From CBDHDN01 sp965261585 (GTDB lineage: Bacteria > Pseudomonadota > Alphaproteobacteria > UBA6615): a stretch of DNA of 64,000 bases. Each line of letters begins with the position of its first letter. The first letter of the stretch is position 1. The translations under genes were made by a program, and so were the position numbers. The DNA lies in contig CBDHDN010000029.1 of assembly GCA_965261585.1 (NCBI GenBank), forward strand, positions 248,001 to 312,000, in the 5' to 3' direction. This document shows positions 1 to 8,459 of this stretch, piece after piece. The notes below the pieces were generated by a model. It did not search any database and was not told the origin of the DNA. It was given only the letters and a program-made list of their open reading frames with translations.

Positions 1-523
1 CATCGCTTCGCTCAACAAGATGCTGGTCCTCGAGCTCGCCCGCTGCGAGCACATCGACCGCCACGAGAACGTCATCGCGCTCGGCAACAGCGGCACCGGC
101 AAGACCCACATCGCCCTCGGTCTCGGCCTGGCCGCTTGCCAGAGGGGTCTGTCCGTCGGCTTCACCACCGCCGCTGCCCTGGTCCACGAGCTGATGGAGG
201 CGCGTGACGAGAAACGCCTGCTGCGCCTCCAGAGGCAGCTGGCCAAATACAGGCTCCTGATCATCGATGAACTCGGCTTCGTGCCGCTCTCCAAGACCGG
301 CGCCGAGCTGTTGTTCGAGGTGTTCAGCCAACGCTACGAGCGCGGCTCGACCCGGGTGACCTCGAACCTGCCGTTCGATGAATGGACCGAGGTGTTCGGC
401 TCCGAGCGACTCACCGGCGCGCTGCTCGACCGGCTCACCCACCACGTCCATATCCTCGAGATGAATGGCGAGAGCTATCGGCTCAACCAGAGCCGCAACC
501 GTCAAAAACCGGCTGCCGGCTGA
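1..523 (+). CDS. istB: IstB-type ATPase of an IS21-family element, 5' end outside window
   Basis: This is the AAA+ helper ATPase that works with the IstA transposase in IS21-family transposition. The frame is open from base 2 (codons I-A-S-L-N-K before the first Met at 20), so the start lies upstream of the window. Walker A is visible as GNSGTGKTH and Walker B as LLIIDELG. A sensor-like TSNLPFDEW segment and the usual basic C-terminus (NQSRNRQKPAAG) follow. The stop is at 521-523. No IstA is seen because the element continues to the left. Confidence 0.93.
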   Translation, partial: IASLNKMLVLELARCEHIDRHENVIALGNSGTGKTHIALGLGLAACQRGLSVGFTTAAALVHELMEARDEKRLLRLQRQLAKYRLLIIDELGFVPLSKTGAELLFEVFSQRYERGSTRVTSNLPFDEWTEVFGSERLTGALLDRLTHHVHILEMNGESYRLNQSRNRQKPAAG

Positions 524-713
524 CCCAACACCCAGACCCGGCTTGCCCCCGTGGGTTCACAGGCCCCTCCCACGCGCGCCGCCGCGTCAGCCAGGTGAGG
601 GGCACGCCGCGGCGCGCGCGGGGCCCTCCCGTGGACTACGGGGACAAACCCCCAGCACCGAGTGGTCCCTTTTTACACCGCCACCGCGGTCCCATATCGC
701 TCCGCCGTTGACA
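1..713 (+). mobile_element. IS21-family element, 3' part with one terminus
   Basis: The element runs from before the window to about 713. Its end reads, on the minus strand, TGTCAACGGCGGAGCG, the TG...CA type of terminus typical of IS21 elements. Directly outside it the reading frame of a peptidase M19 gene begins, so the boundary is set by the point where that protein homology stops. Bases 524-713 are non-coding IS sequence. The target duplication cannot be checked because the other end is absent. Confidence 0.8.
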
Positions 714-966
714 CATGCCCGTATTCGCTCCGCTCCAACAAGTCTCGGTCCCAGAGCAACGAATCCGAATGCAGGTCCGCAATAGTCAGGCTGTCGTGAA
801 GGCTCCGGGCCGGGATGGAAACCGGATACGGCGGGTGCGGGATGATCCGGTTGTGCGATCGTTCGATGATCGGCGGGGCCCAAACTAGAAAACCCGCCCC
901 GCCAAGGATCAGCGTCAGGAGTGGACCTATGGCCAACCACCGGGCCCGTGCTCCTACGTTTCTCAT
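714..966 (-). pseudogene. Membrane dipeptidase (peptidase M19), N-terminal fragment
   Basis: About 84 codons of a zinc dipeptidase of the M19 (renal dipeptidase) family remain. The fragment starts at ATG 964-966 and has an N-terminal membrane anchor (about residues 10-30). It then has the conserved start of the catalytic domain, ADLHSDSLLWDRDLL, where the H-x-D would bind zinc, and ends at RSEYGHV. The IS21 terminus at 713 cuts it off, and the IS3-family element starts only 7 bp upstream of its start codon. It cannot make an enzyme. Recognition is by the motif only. Confidence 0.75.
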
Positions 967-1039
967 CTATTTTTGAGTCGGACCCGATTTCCTTGGACAC
1001 AGAATTGGCTTAATCGAAGTGTCCAAGGAGGACCGGAAC

Positions 1040-1450
1040 ATGACCGATAATTTTGAGAAGAAAGTTGCTGTTGATGGGCCTGTGGTAAATGCGGGCGAGC
1101 TTGGCTCGTCCACGTTTTCCCCAGGCCAGGCTTTGCCGGCAGGCCCGCTGGGACTTGGCCAGCGATGGACGGTGGCGCGCAAGCGTGAGGTCGTTCTGCG
1201 GCTTTTGCGTGACGAGCCGGTGCAACTTCTGTCGCGCCAGTTGGGCGTAGAGATCTTCCGGCTCGAGCAGTGGCGTGAGAAAGCGATCGGCGGGATCGAC
1301 GCCTCGCTCAAGCAACGCAAGGGCGATCCGGTGCAGGCGGAACTGGATAGCGCCATGAAGCGGATCGGAGAGTTGACCATGCAGGTGGAACTGCTGGAGG
1401 CCAAGACGGAGACCTTCGGCCCTTTGGGGCGGCGGAGGTCGTGGCGATGA
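1040..1450 (+). CDS. IS3-family transposase OrfA (copy 1)
   Basis: A 136-residue DNA-binding OrfA. ATG 1040 is chosen because AAGGAGG lies at 1025-1031, a good spacing; a longer GTG start at 1019 is less likely. The middle holds a helix-turn-helix of the IS3 OrfA type (RWTVARKREVVLRLL, then LSRQLGVEIFRLEQW). The C-terminus has leucine-zipper-like heptads around MKRIGELTMQVELLEAK. The stop overlaps the ATG of OrfB in an ATGA, so the two are translationally coupled. It is intact. Confidence 0.88.
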   Translation: MTDNFEKKVAVDGPVVNAGELGSSTFSPGQALPAGPLGLGQRWTVARKREVVLRLLRDEPVQLLSRQLGVEIFRLEQWREKAIGGIDASLKQRKGDPVQAELDSAMKRIGELTMQVELLEAKTETFGPLGRRRSWR

Positions 1451-2059
1451 GTGCCGCCACCTCGCCCGGCACGGGTCTGGCCTACGGCCTGCGGCGGGTC
1501 TGCGCCGCCTGGGGCAAGGCCCGCTCCTCGTTCTACGCCATGACCTCCGGCCAGCACGCCGAGCAGCCGCCGGCAAAGCGTCGGGGACCGAAGCCCGCGA
1601 TCTCGGACCAGGCGCTGCTGGTGGCGATCGAAGCCGACCTGGAGGCATCGCCCTGGGAGGGCGAGGGCTACCGCAAGGTCTGGGCTCGGCTTCGGGTCTG
1701 GTGCGCCAGGCGAACTGACAGAAGGTAGGGGGTGCAAGTCCCCCGGAACGAAGGAGTAACCGAACCACGTTTCTCCGCGAGCCGTGCGTTGGCTCCCGTG
1801 AGGGGGCAGGCGAAGCGTCGGTAGCGGCATGGATGGGCAGGGCTATTGAGCACCGTAAAAGCGATGGTCCGGGGTGCCGAGGCTTTCAGATCGGTCGAAG
1901 GCAATATTGCAGGCGTCGTTTTGGTGAGATGTCGGCGAGCCCCGCGGTGTCAGAGAACCCATGCACGTTCGCACGCCTTCTGTTGGGACCCTGGGAGGTC
2001 TTCAAACTGCCCCGGTTGTCGTAAAGGGGCCGCGTAGGGAATGGAGAAAACCGAAGCCT

Positions 2060-3547
2060 ATGATGAACGGTTTGAAGAAGTCGGATGAGGCCGTACGACC
2101 TGTGAGGGCGGCGAACAAGGGAGCGCGAGCTTCTGCGGAGTCGCCGGAGGAAAGGGCCTCAACCAAGGGGAATCCGGATTGCCAAAGCACGCGCCGAACC
2201 CAGTGTCGGGTGAGCGTGCCACAGGCGGCGGCCCGGATACGGAAAGCTGCAGAGAGAAACCCGAAGGAACGTCTCACTGCGCTCTTCCACCACATTACGC
2301 CGGACGCGCTCGGTGCGGCCTACTTCGCATTGAAGAAGGACGCAGCAGCCGGTGTCGACGGCGTTACGTGGGACATGTACGGCGAGGGTCTGGATGAGCG
2401 CCTGCTCGACCTGCACCGGCGCCTGCACAGAGGGGGAGCGTACCGGGCGCCACCGGTTCGGCGGGTAGAGGTACCCAAGCCGGACGGGGGGACACGACCG
2501 CTCGGGATCGCGGCGCTGGAGGACAAGGTCGTCCAGAAGGCGGTTGTGGATGTGATCCTGACACCGATCTACGAGGTGGTGTTTCTTGGCTTCAGCTACG
2601 GGTTCCGACCGGGGCGGGGGGCGCACGATGCGCTCGATGCCCTGGCCTTCGGGATAGAACGGCGCAAGGTCAGCTGGATAGTCGATGCAGACCTCCGGGC
2701 GTACTTCGACACGATCCCGCGGGATTGGTTGATCACGTTCCTAGAGCACCGCATCGGAGACAGGCGGGTCATCCGTCTGATCCGGAAATGGCTGAACGCC
2801 GGCGTCATAGAGAGTGGGTCATGGGCAGATACGGGTATGGGCACGCCGCAGGGGGCAATAGTCTCCCCCGTCTTGGCGAACGTGTTCCTGCATTACGTGC
2901 TCGACGTGTGGTTCCACAAGAAATGGCGCCCGAACGTCCCGGATGGCGAAGCGATCATCGTCCGTTACGCTGACGATATCGTTGTCGGGTTCCAACACAA
3001 GCGGGATGCGGAGCGGTACCTCCGCGACGTTCGGGAGAGGCTGGCCCGGTTCGGTCTCAGCCTCCACCAGGACAAGACCCGCCTCGTGGAGTTTGGCCGG
3101 TTCGCGGATTTGAACCGGCGCCAGCGCGGGGTGGGCAAGCCGGAGACTTTCGACTTTCTGGGCCTCACGCACTATTGCACGACGACCCTGAGAGGACGCT
3201 TTCGGCTTGGTCGCAAACCGGTTGCCAAACGGGTCAACAGGACCCTGGCGCGCATCGACGAGGTGCTTCGCAAGCGCTGGCACCACGACATCTGGGAAGT
3301 TGGTAGGTGGCTGGGGCGAGTCTGCAATGGCTGGCTCAACTACTTTGCCGTCCCAGGGTCAGGCCGGTTCATCCGTGCGTTCCTCCGCAGGCTGCAACGC
3401 CGGTGGATGCGGGCGCTACGCCGCCGGTCCCAGCGAGCCCGATTTAGTTGGAAGCGATTGGAGCGCATGACCGAAATCCTGTGGCCACGCGCCTCCATCC
3501 GCCACCCATGGCCGGACCAGCGGTTCGCCGTCAAGCACCCGAGGTAG
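2060..3547 (+). CDS. ltrA: Group II intron reverse transcriptase/maturase
   Basis: This intron-encoded protein reverse-transcribes the spliced intron and helps it fold and splice. RT blocks are clear: PDGGTRPLGIAALEDKVVQ, GFSYGFRPGRGAHDAL, MGTPQGAIVSPVLANV and the catalytic RYADDIVVG. A maturase (X) domain follows around VGRWLGRVCNGWLNYFAV. The protein ends at AVKHPR without an HNH endonuclease domain, so retrohoming would need another priming route. ATG 2060 is chosen; the frame is open to 1961, and homologues of this type sometimes start slightly upstream. Confidence 0.92.
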   Translation: MMNGLKKSDEAVRPVRAANKGARASAESPEERASTKGNPDCQSTRRTQCRVSVPQAAARIRKAAERNPKERLTALFHHITPDALGAAYFALKKDAAAGVDGVTWDMYGEGLDERLLDLHRRLHRGGAYRAPPVRRVEVPKPDGGTRPLGIAALEDKVVQKAVVDVILTPIYEVVFLGFSYGFRPGRGAHDALDALAFGIERRKVSWIVDADLRAYFDTIPRDWLITFLEHRIGDRRVIRLIRKWLNAGVIESGSWADTGMGTPQGAIVSPVLANVFLHYVLDVWFHKKWRPNVPDGEAIIVRYADDIVVGFQHKRDAERYLRDVRERLARFGLSLHQDKTRLVEFGRFADLNRRQRGVGKPETFDFLGLTHYCTTTLRGRFRLGRKPVAKRVNRTLARIDEVLRKRWHHDIWEVGRWLGRVCNGWLNYFAVPGSGRFIRAFLRRLQRRWMRALRRRSQRARFSWKRLERMTEILWPRASIRHPWPDQRFAVKHPR

Positions 3548-3580
3548 GAGCCGGATGGTTCAACGACCACGTCCGGATCT
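3548..3580 (+). other. Group II intron domain V hairpin
   Basis: A 33-nt hairpin begins directly after the maturase stop: GAGCCGGATGGTT, loop CAAC, then GACCACGTCCGGATCT. The size and the AGC/CCGG-type pairing match domain V, the catalytic core of group II introns. The following hairpin (about 3581-3610), ending CATTCCTACCG, would be domain VI with the branch-point A. Confidence 0.75.
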
Positions 3581-4307
3581 GCGCGGGGGGTGCGCAGCAA
3601 TGCGCATTCCTACCGTAACTCGCGACATCCGGGTTGCCCGCAAGCGGGTGCTCCGCCTGATGCGCGAGAACAATCTGCTCTCGCCCCATCGCTGCCGCCG
3701 CCGTGGCGGCAATCCCCATGACGGTGAGATCATCACTCATGCCCCGAACCTCATGTGGGGCACCGATGGCGTTCGGGTGTTCACGGTGGACGACGGCTGG
3801 GGCTGGATCTTCACCGCCGTCGAGCATTGGAACGCCGAGTGTGTCGGCGGGCATGTCTGCAAGCGCGGCGACCGCTTCGCCGCCCTGCAGCCGATCTCCA
3901 TGGGGCTTGCCGGGCTGTATGGCTCGACCGCGGCCGGCGCGGCTCGGGGGCTGGCCTTGCGGATGGAGCACGGCTCCCAGTATCTGTCGGACCACTTCAC
4001 CAACCAGATCAAGTTCTGGGGCATCCAGCCGTCCTACGCCTTCGTCGCCGAGCCCCAGACCAACGGCGTCGCCGAGCGGTTCAATCGCACGCTGAAGGAA
4101 CAGATCATCCATGGTCGCATCTACCGCAACATCGCGGAGCTGCGGGACGCCCGTCCGCGACTTCGTCGAACTCTACAATGCCCAGTGGATCGTCGAAAAG
4201 AACGGCTACCTGAGCCCCGCTCAAGCTCGTCAGGCGTGGCACGCCGCGATCTCAATCAGGCCCGCCGCGTGAGACAAACTTGTGTCCAAGGAACCGGGTG
4301 CGCTACA

Positions 4308-4635
4308 CCTCGTGGTCGGCCGATGTCTTGCGTTCGCCCGATCCCGCGACGGTCAGGAAATAGCCCGAAAGCGGCCGCGCCTGGCCGGTCGGCAATTCAA
4401 CGTCGCTGTGCCCTTGCACGGCCAGCGTCGCGGCGGCGAGAACCGATTGGGCGCAAACGGCGAGAGGCGCTTGCACGCGCGCATGGATCGCCCGTGCGGC
4501 CGGGCCGAGCACGCCGTCGAGCGCCTCAATCGGAAACGGATCGGCCGGCGGAAGCTCGCGGACCAGGGGGCGCGGCAGCTCGGGCACGAAAGGCTCGGCG
4601 CGCGCGATGACGGCGCGGGCGTGCTCGGCGGTCAT
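4308..4635 (-). pseudogene. YfjI/DUF3987-family protein, N-terminal fragment
   Basis: About 109 codons of a DUF3987 (YfjI-like) protein remain. This family is found in integrated elements beside Toprim/primase proteins, and its role is not defined. Visible family features are VLGPAARAIHARVQAPLAV and QGHSDVELPTGQARPLSGYF. The Walker-like SGERKTSADHE is the last host-encoded part. The IS3 element starts at 4307 and supplies the stop codon. Its ATG (4633-4635) overlaps the stop of the Toprim gene, so the two were one operon. Confidence 0.78.
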
Positions 4636-5504
4636 GGAGCCGGGTCCCCGAGCACGTCATTGAAATCGGTGCCGACGGTCGGCGGCAAGGCGATGCGCAC
4701 GCGACGGCCCTCGCGGATAAGCCGCTCGGCCGCACGCTCGGCGAACCGTTGCCCGGTTCCGCTGGAATCGTGGTCGGCGGCGATCACGACTTCGCCCGCG
4801 AGCGGGAGCGGCGGTAGGACGACGGCCGCGAGATTGCCGGCAGAAAGCGCCGCCCAGGTGGGCAGGCCGGACGCGACCATAACGGCAAGCGCTGTTTCGA
4901 TTCCCTCGGCCAGTGCCAGCGTTTCCCCGGCCGGTGCAAGCCGCACGGCGCCGCCGGCGACCGAGCCGAGGGTCGTTTTCGCTGGCTCGATCGGCGCCTT
5001 ATCGCTGCCGTCCATTCTTAGAAGCGTTCGATGCACCGCGCACGGCTCGCGGTCCGGCCAGCGCGTCACGGCGGCGAGCATCACGGCCCAGGTCGCGCGC
5101 GTTGCGCCGTGCCAGCCTTCGACTAAGAACCGCAGCGTCGGCGGGATCGGCGCCTCGATTCCGCGCGCCGCGAGGTATCGCGCGACGATGGTCCCGCATC
5201 CCGGCCGTGCCTTCCGCCAGAGTGCCCGCGCCGCCGCCGTCGTGCCGGCGCGGTCGGGTTCGTAGCGCGGCCTCGGCTCGGCGCGCGAGCAATAATCGTC
5301 GCGTCCGTCCCAAAGCCCCCGCGCCTGCAAAGCGCCGATTACGTCGCGGGGATCGCAGCCAGCGAAACAGCGGACGATAACGGATCGGTCGCCGTCGCGG
5401 ACACCGAGGCTCGGACTGCGGTCATCGTGCGCTGGACAGCTGCACGACCACCACGTGCCCGCCTTGCGCCCGCCAAGGGCGCGGGCGATTTCGGCGGCGT
5501 TTAT
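4632..5504 (-). CDS. Toprim/primase-like protein with zinc finger, start codon unclear
   Basis: A primase-like protein of mobile elements. The N-terminal zinc-finger segment reads WWSCSCPAHDDRSPSLGV ... VRCFAGCDP. The C-terminal Toprim domain has the acidic motifs LAEGIETALAV and IAADHDSSGTG. The first conventional start in this frame is TTG at 5330, which would lose the zinc finger. Upstream, the frame stays open to a TGA near 5534 with no ATG, GTG or TTG before the finger. At 5502-5504 the codon ATA stands where related proteins start (NAAEIARALGGRK), so a lost start codon is possible. End and domains are sure; the start is not. Confidence 0.7.
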   Translation of the reverse strand: MNAAEIARALGGRKAGTWWSCSCPAHDDRSPSLGVRDGDRSVIVRCFAGCDPRDVIGALQARGLWDGRDDYCSRAEPRPRYEPDRAGTTAAARALWRKARPGCGTIVARYLAARGIEAPIPPTLRFLVEGWHGATRATWAVMLAAVTRWPDREPCAVHRTLLRMDGSDKAPIEPAKTTLGSVAGGAVRLAPAGETLALAEGIETALAVMVASGLPTWAALSAGNLAAVVLPPLPLAGEVVIAADHDSSGTGQRFAERAAERLIREGRRVRIALPPTVGTDFNDVLGDPAP

Positions 5505-5537
5505 TGGCCGGCCCGTTCCGCCCGGTATTGTTAAGGG

Positions 5538-5597
5538 TTGTCAGATGCCTGCCGCACTTAGGCGGTGCCATCTGCTCCGACGGCAGGCGTCTGACAA
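5538..5597. repeat. 17-bp inverted repeat hairpin at the IS91 3' side
   Basis: Arms 5538-5554 (TTGTCAGATGCCTGCCG) and 5581-5597 are complementary with one mismatch, separated by 26 nt. The site lies between the IS91-type transposase gene and the Toprim gene. It may be the subterminal hairpin of the IS91 origin end or a terminator. Its role is inferred from position only. Confidence 0.55.
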
Positions 5598-5887
5598 GCC
5601 TCAGGGGAGGAAACCGCGGGGGAGTTAGGCTCGGTGGTACGGGCTGTTCGGTCTATGGGGATTTGAGGCTGGCGCCGGGTGTATCGAGGAAGGTTGGCTT
5701 TGATTGAGCGCGCTGGTCTGGCCGTCGGCGTTGTTGGTGGGGTGGATTGTCGGGAGCCTTGCCGTGGCCGGCGGCGGCGCGTTGCGCCGGCTGGGCGGCG
5801 TCGGGGCAGCATTGGTTAACGGTGCGGCGTTGCCGGTCGAGAGCCGGCTGAGGCGTGGCCGATGCGGGCCATCTGATCTGGTCTTTG

Positions 5888-7105
5888 TCATGTGCGCTGG
5901 CCCCGGCTTGGCGGCGCGCGCGGTGCGTGGTCTCGCCATGCGTGGCCGGGCTCGAAGGTCTCGATGATGATCATGCGTCCGCCGCAGCTGGAGCAGGGCT
6001 GCGTGAGCGTTTGCTCCTGGTCATGGTCATGGTCATCGGCGCTCGGGTCGGGCTGGTCTTGGTGCGTCTCGACGGCGAGCAGCTGGCGTGCGCGCGCGAG
6101 GTTCTCGACGCGAGCGCCGTTGGCGAAGAGGCCTTAGTGGCGGATGCGGTGAAAGCCGTGGGGCAGCACGTGGAGGAGGAAGCGGCGGATGAACTCCGGC
6201 GTTGCGAGGGTCATGACCTTGTAGCGGTCGCGGCCTTTTGCACGGTAATCCTTCCAGGTGAAGGTGACGCCGTGGTCGTCGAAGCGGATCAGGCGGCTGT
6301 TGGCGATGGCGACGCGGTGGGTGTAGCGGCTGAGATAGGCGAGCACCGCTTCAGGCCCGGCGAAGGGCCGCTTGGCGTAGACCACCCATTCAAGCTTGCG
6401 TAAGGGGCGCAAAAGCGCGCGAAGACCGGCGCCTCGACGAGCTGGCGGTGATCGCCGAAGAAGCGCAGGCGGCCGGTCGCATGGGCGGCCACGAGCTTGT
6501 CGAGGACGAGGCGGCGGAACAGCCGCGAGAGCACGCGCACCGGCAGGAAGAAGCCGGGCCGGCAGGATAGCCAACGCTGGCCGTCGAGCGAGATGCCGCC
6601 GCCCGGCACGATGCAGTGGGCATGCGGGTGATGGGTCAGCGCCGAACCCCATGTATGGAGCACGGCGGTGAGGCCGATGCGGGCGCCAAGGTGCTTGGGG
6701 TCGGCGGCGATGGTGATCAGGGTCTCGGCGGCGGCGCTGAACAGGATGGCGTAGAGCACGGCCTTGTTGTGATAGGCGATATCGCTGATCGGCGCCGGCA
6801 GGGTGAAGACGACGTGAGTAATAGGCCACCGGCAAGAGCTCGGCCTGGCGCGCGGCGAGCCAGGCCTTGGCCGCCGCGCCCTGACACTTGGGGCAATGCC
6901 GGTTGCGGCAGGAGTTGTAGGCGATCTGGGTGTGAGCGCAGTCGGCGCAGCGCGCGACGTGACCGCCGAGCGCCGCCGTGCGGCAGTGCTCGATGGCCGA
7001 CATGACCTTGAGCTGGCCGAGGCTCACGTGACCGGCGTTGGCGCGCCGCCAAGCAGCGCCGTGGGCGCGGAAAATATCCGCGACCTCCAAACTCTCCCGA
7101 GGCAT
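5888..7105 (-). pseudogene. IS91-family transposase, two frameshifts and a nonsense codon
   Basis: An HUH-type rolling-circle transposase. The N-terminal zinc-binding part is intact (CADCAHTQIAYNSCRNRHCPKCQ). The frame is lost near 6815 and continues as YHNKAVLYAILFSAAAETL, ..., HTWGSALTHHPHAHCIVPGG (the H-x-H metal site). It returns to the first frame near 6405 (KLEWVVYAKRPFAGPEAV, SRYTHRVAIANSRL). After GFHRIRH a TAA at 6134 replaces the usual Tyr codon, and the remainder, with CSSCGGRM, runs to a TGA at 5888. It is clearly inactive as read. Confidence 0.85.
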
Positions 7106-7117
7106 GCCGCCGCCGGA

Positions 7118-8002
7118 TCAGGCCGGCGGCGGCAGTCCCGGACGCAGATGCTCCAGTGGGCTCTTGACCGCCCGCAGTATGCTGCTGGCAACCTGGCTAT
7201 AGCGGGCGGTTGTATCCAACTTCTTGTGGCCCAGCAGCACCTGGATCACGCGGATATCGACCTTTTGCTCCAGAAGGTGGGTGGCAAAGCAATGCCGCAG
7301 CGTGTGCAACGAGACCCGCTTGTCGATCCCGGCCGCCTCCCTGGCGCCGTGGAAGGCGCGGCGGAGCTGGCGTGTCGTCAGCGGGTTGACCGGGTTCTGA
7401 CCGGGGAACAGCCAGCCCCCGGGCAGCATCACGCTCCGGTCCCGTGCGGCCAGCCACCAGGCGCGCAGAAGCTCGAGCAGCGGCGCCGATAGCATGGCGT
7501 AGCGGTCCTTGCGGCCCTTGCCCTGCTCGACGCGGATGACCATGCGGTTGCTGTCGATGTCCGAGAGCTTGAGTGAGACCACCTCCGAGGCCCGCAGGCC
7601 AGCCCCATAGGCGGCGCTGAGCGCCGCCCGGTACTTGAGGCCCGGGGCCGCATCCAACAGACGCGTAACTTCCTGCGGGCTCAAGATCACCGGCAGCTTG
7701 TGCGGCTCGCGAACGGTCGTCATCCACGCCGCCGCCTCGCGCCGCGCAAGTGTCACCGTGAAGAAAAAGCGCAACGCCGACACGGCCGCGTTCATGCTGG
7801 TCGCCGAGGCCCCGCCGGACCGCATGTGCAGCTGATAGCGCCGCACATCCTCAGCCCCCGCTTGGTCCGGCGAGCGGCCGAGAAAGGCCGTGAAAACCGT
7901 CACCGCGCGGATGTATCCTCGCTGGGTGGCCAGCGTGAAGCCGCGGACCGTCATGTCCTCGATCATGCGCCGGCGCAACGGGCTGATAGCTCTATCGGTC
8001 AT
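7118..8002 (-). CDS. Tyrosine recombinase accompanying the IS91 element
   Basis: A 294-residue XerD-like site-specific recombinase. It has an N-terminal SAM-like DNA-binding domain (about 1-95) and a catalytic domain with GLRASEV (Arg), GKGRKDRY (Lys), LHTLRHCFATHLLE (His-x-x-Arg), LLGHKKLDTTARYSQV (His and the nucleophile Tyr). All catalytic residues are present. It is transcribed with the IS91 transposase, 12 bp upstream of it, an arrangement common for this group. It is intact, unlike its partner. Confidence 0.9.
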   Translation of the reverse strand: MTDRAISPLRRRMIEDMTVRGFTLATQRGYIRAVTVFTAFLGRSPDQAGAEDVRRYQLHMRSGGASATSMNAAVSALRFFFTVTLARREAAAWMTTVREPHKLPVILSPQEVTRLLDAAPGLKYRAALSAAYGAGLRASEVVSLKLSDIDSNRMVIRVEQGKGRKDRYAMLSAPLLELLRAWWLAARDRSVMLPGGWLFPGQNPVNPLTTRQLRRAFHGAREAAGIDKRVSLHTLRHCFATHLLEQKVDIRVIQVLLGHKKLDTTARYSQVASSILRAVKSPLEHLRPGLPPPA

Positions 8003-8108
8003 GGGAGCGCTCCTGTCTTGAGGTGAGGTTCAACACCCCTGATCCTCAGACAGGACGCTCCAATACCGTTACCGTGACGGTGCCCGCGCCGCCGCCTACC
8101 GCAGCTCC

Positions 8109-8357
8109 CTACCGCGCGAGCGGTTTAGTCCTCTGCCGCAATTCGGACGTGCTGCCCACCGGCGGGGAAAGTATCGAATCGGCCCAGGCGTCAAGATCGT
8201 CCGTCGAGTAGAGCGGCGTCCGGCCGGCAACCCGGAAGCGCGGCCCGCCGCCGACAACGGCGAGCTTCGCTAAGGTTCCGACCGCGCGGCGGATGCCGTG
8301 GGTTTCGAGTAGATAGGTGGCCGCTTCGGATCGGCGAAGGCGTCGGTTGAGAGCCAT
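8109..8357 (-). CDS. Small helix-turn-helix DNA-binding protein (excisionase/AlpA-like)
   Basis: An 82-residue protein with RRSEAATYLLETHGIRRAVGTLAKLAVVG..., a MerR/AlpA-like winged HTH in which the N-terminal helix pair is followed by a wing (FRVAGRTPLYSTDDLDAWADS). Such proteins act as excision or control factors in integrated elements. It lies between the integrase side and the primase side of the island, and the Toprim gene probably followed it before IS91 inserted. The identification is from the motif shape only. Confidence 0.6.
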   Translation of the reverse strand: MALNRRLRRSEAATYLLETHGIRRAVGTLAKLAVVGGGPRFRVAGRTPLYSTDDLDAWADSILSPPVGSTSELRQRTKPLAR

Positions 8358-8459
8358 TCTCGGTCACTCCGTTCAACGCGCCATGTCGGCGCAGAATGAC
8401 CGGAATTTGAGGCCCCTCTAATCACAAGAATACCCACCTCTCCGCTTCTCGGGATACTT

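Larger units (their letters stand above)
1701..3619 (+). mobile_element. Group II intron (1919 bp) inside the IS3 transposase gene
   Basis: The boundaries come from alignment with the uninterrupted sites in copies 2 and 4. The 5' exon ends CGGGTCTG, the intron begins GTGCGCC and ends CCGTAAC, and the 3' exon resumes TCGCGACATCC. GUGYG at the 5' end and AY at the 3' end are the group II consensus. It contains a maturase ORF and a domain V-like hairpin just after that ORF. It lies in the same orientation as the transposase gene, as needed for splicing from its mRNA. Confidence 0.93.
1447..4272 (+). pseudogene. IS3-family transposase OrfB (copy 1), split by a group II intron
   Basis: The exons are 1447-1700 and 3620-4272. 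The 3' exon has the rve-type catalytic core with first Asp (LMWGTDG) and final Glu (GVAERFNRT). The second catalytic residue reads RMEHGSQY, whereas copies at 36881 and 56604 have RMDHGSQY, so an Asp is replaced by Glu. Near 4150 an extra C (GACGCCCGTCC against GACGCCGTCC) shifts the frame before the C-terminus. Even perfect splicing would not yield a normal protein. Confidence 0.88.
974..4307 (+). mobile_element. IS3-family element, copy 1, carrying a group II intron
   Basis: Terminal inverted repeats are TGAGTCGGACCCGATTTCC at 974 and, inverted from 4307, TGTAGCGCACCCGGTTCC. Removing the intron leaves 1415 bp, one base more than the 1414-bp length inferred from the other copies. It encodes OrfA and an interrupted OrfB. 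No target duplication is visible: the left flank ends in ctcatctatttt and the right begins cctcgtggtcgg. One flank is therefore likely to come from a rearrangement. Other copies lie at 36408, 49394 (remnant) and 56235. Confidence 0.9.
5538..8060 (-). mobile_element. IS91-like element with its own tyrosine recombinase
   Basis: It comprises an integrase (7118-8002) followed 12 bp later by an IS91-type transposase (5888-7105), both on the minus strand, plus about 290 bp of non-coding IS sequence. It sits between a small HTH gene and the Toprim gene of the integrative element, which were probably neighbours before. Both ends are approximate: the lower end is placed at the hairpin at 5538 and the upper just beyond the integrase start. 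IS91 elements make no target duplication, so there is none to check. Confidence 0.65.

Noticed and set aside
5625..5939. 104-codon minus-strand frame downstream of the IS91 transposase
   Set aside because: Pro/Arg/Ala-rich, overlaps the transposase 3' end in another frame, and is best read as non-coding IS91 sequence.
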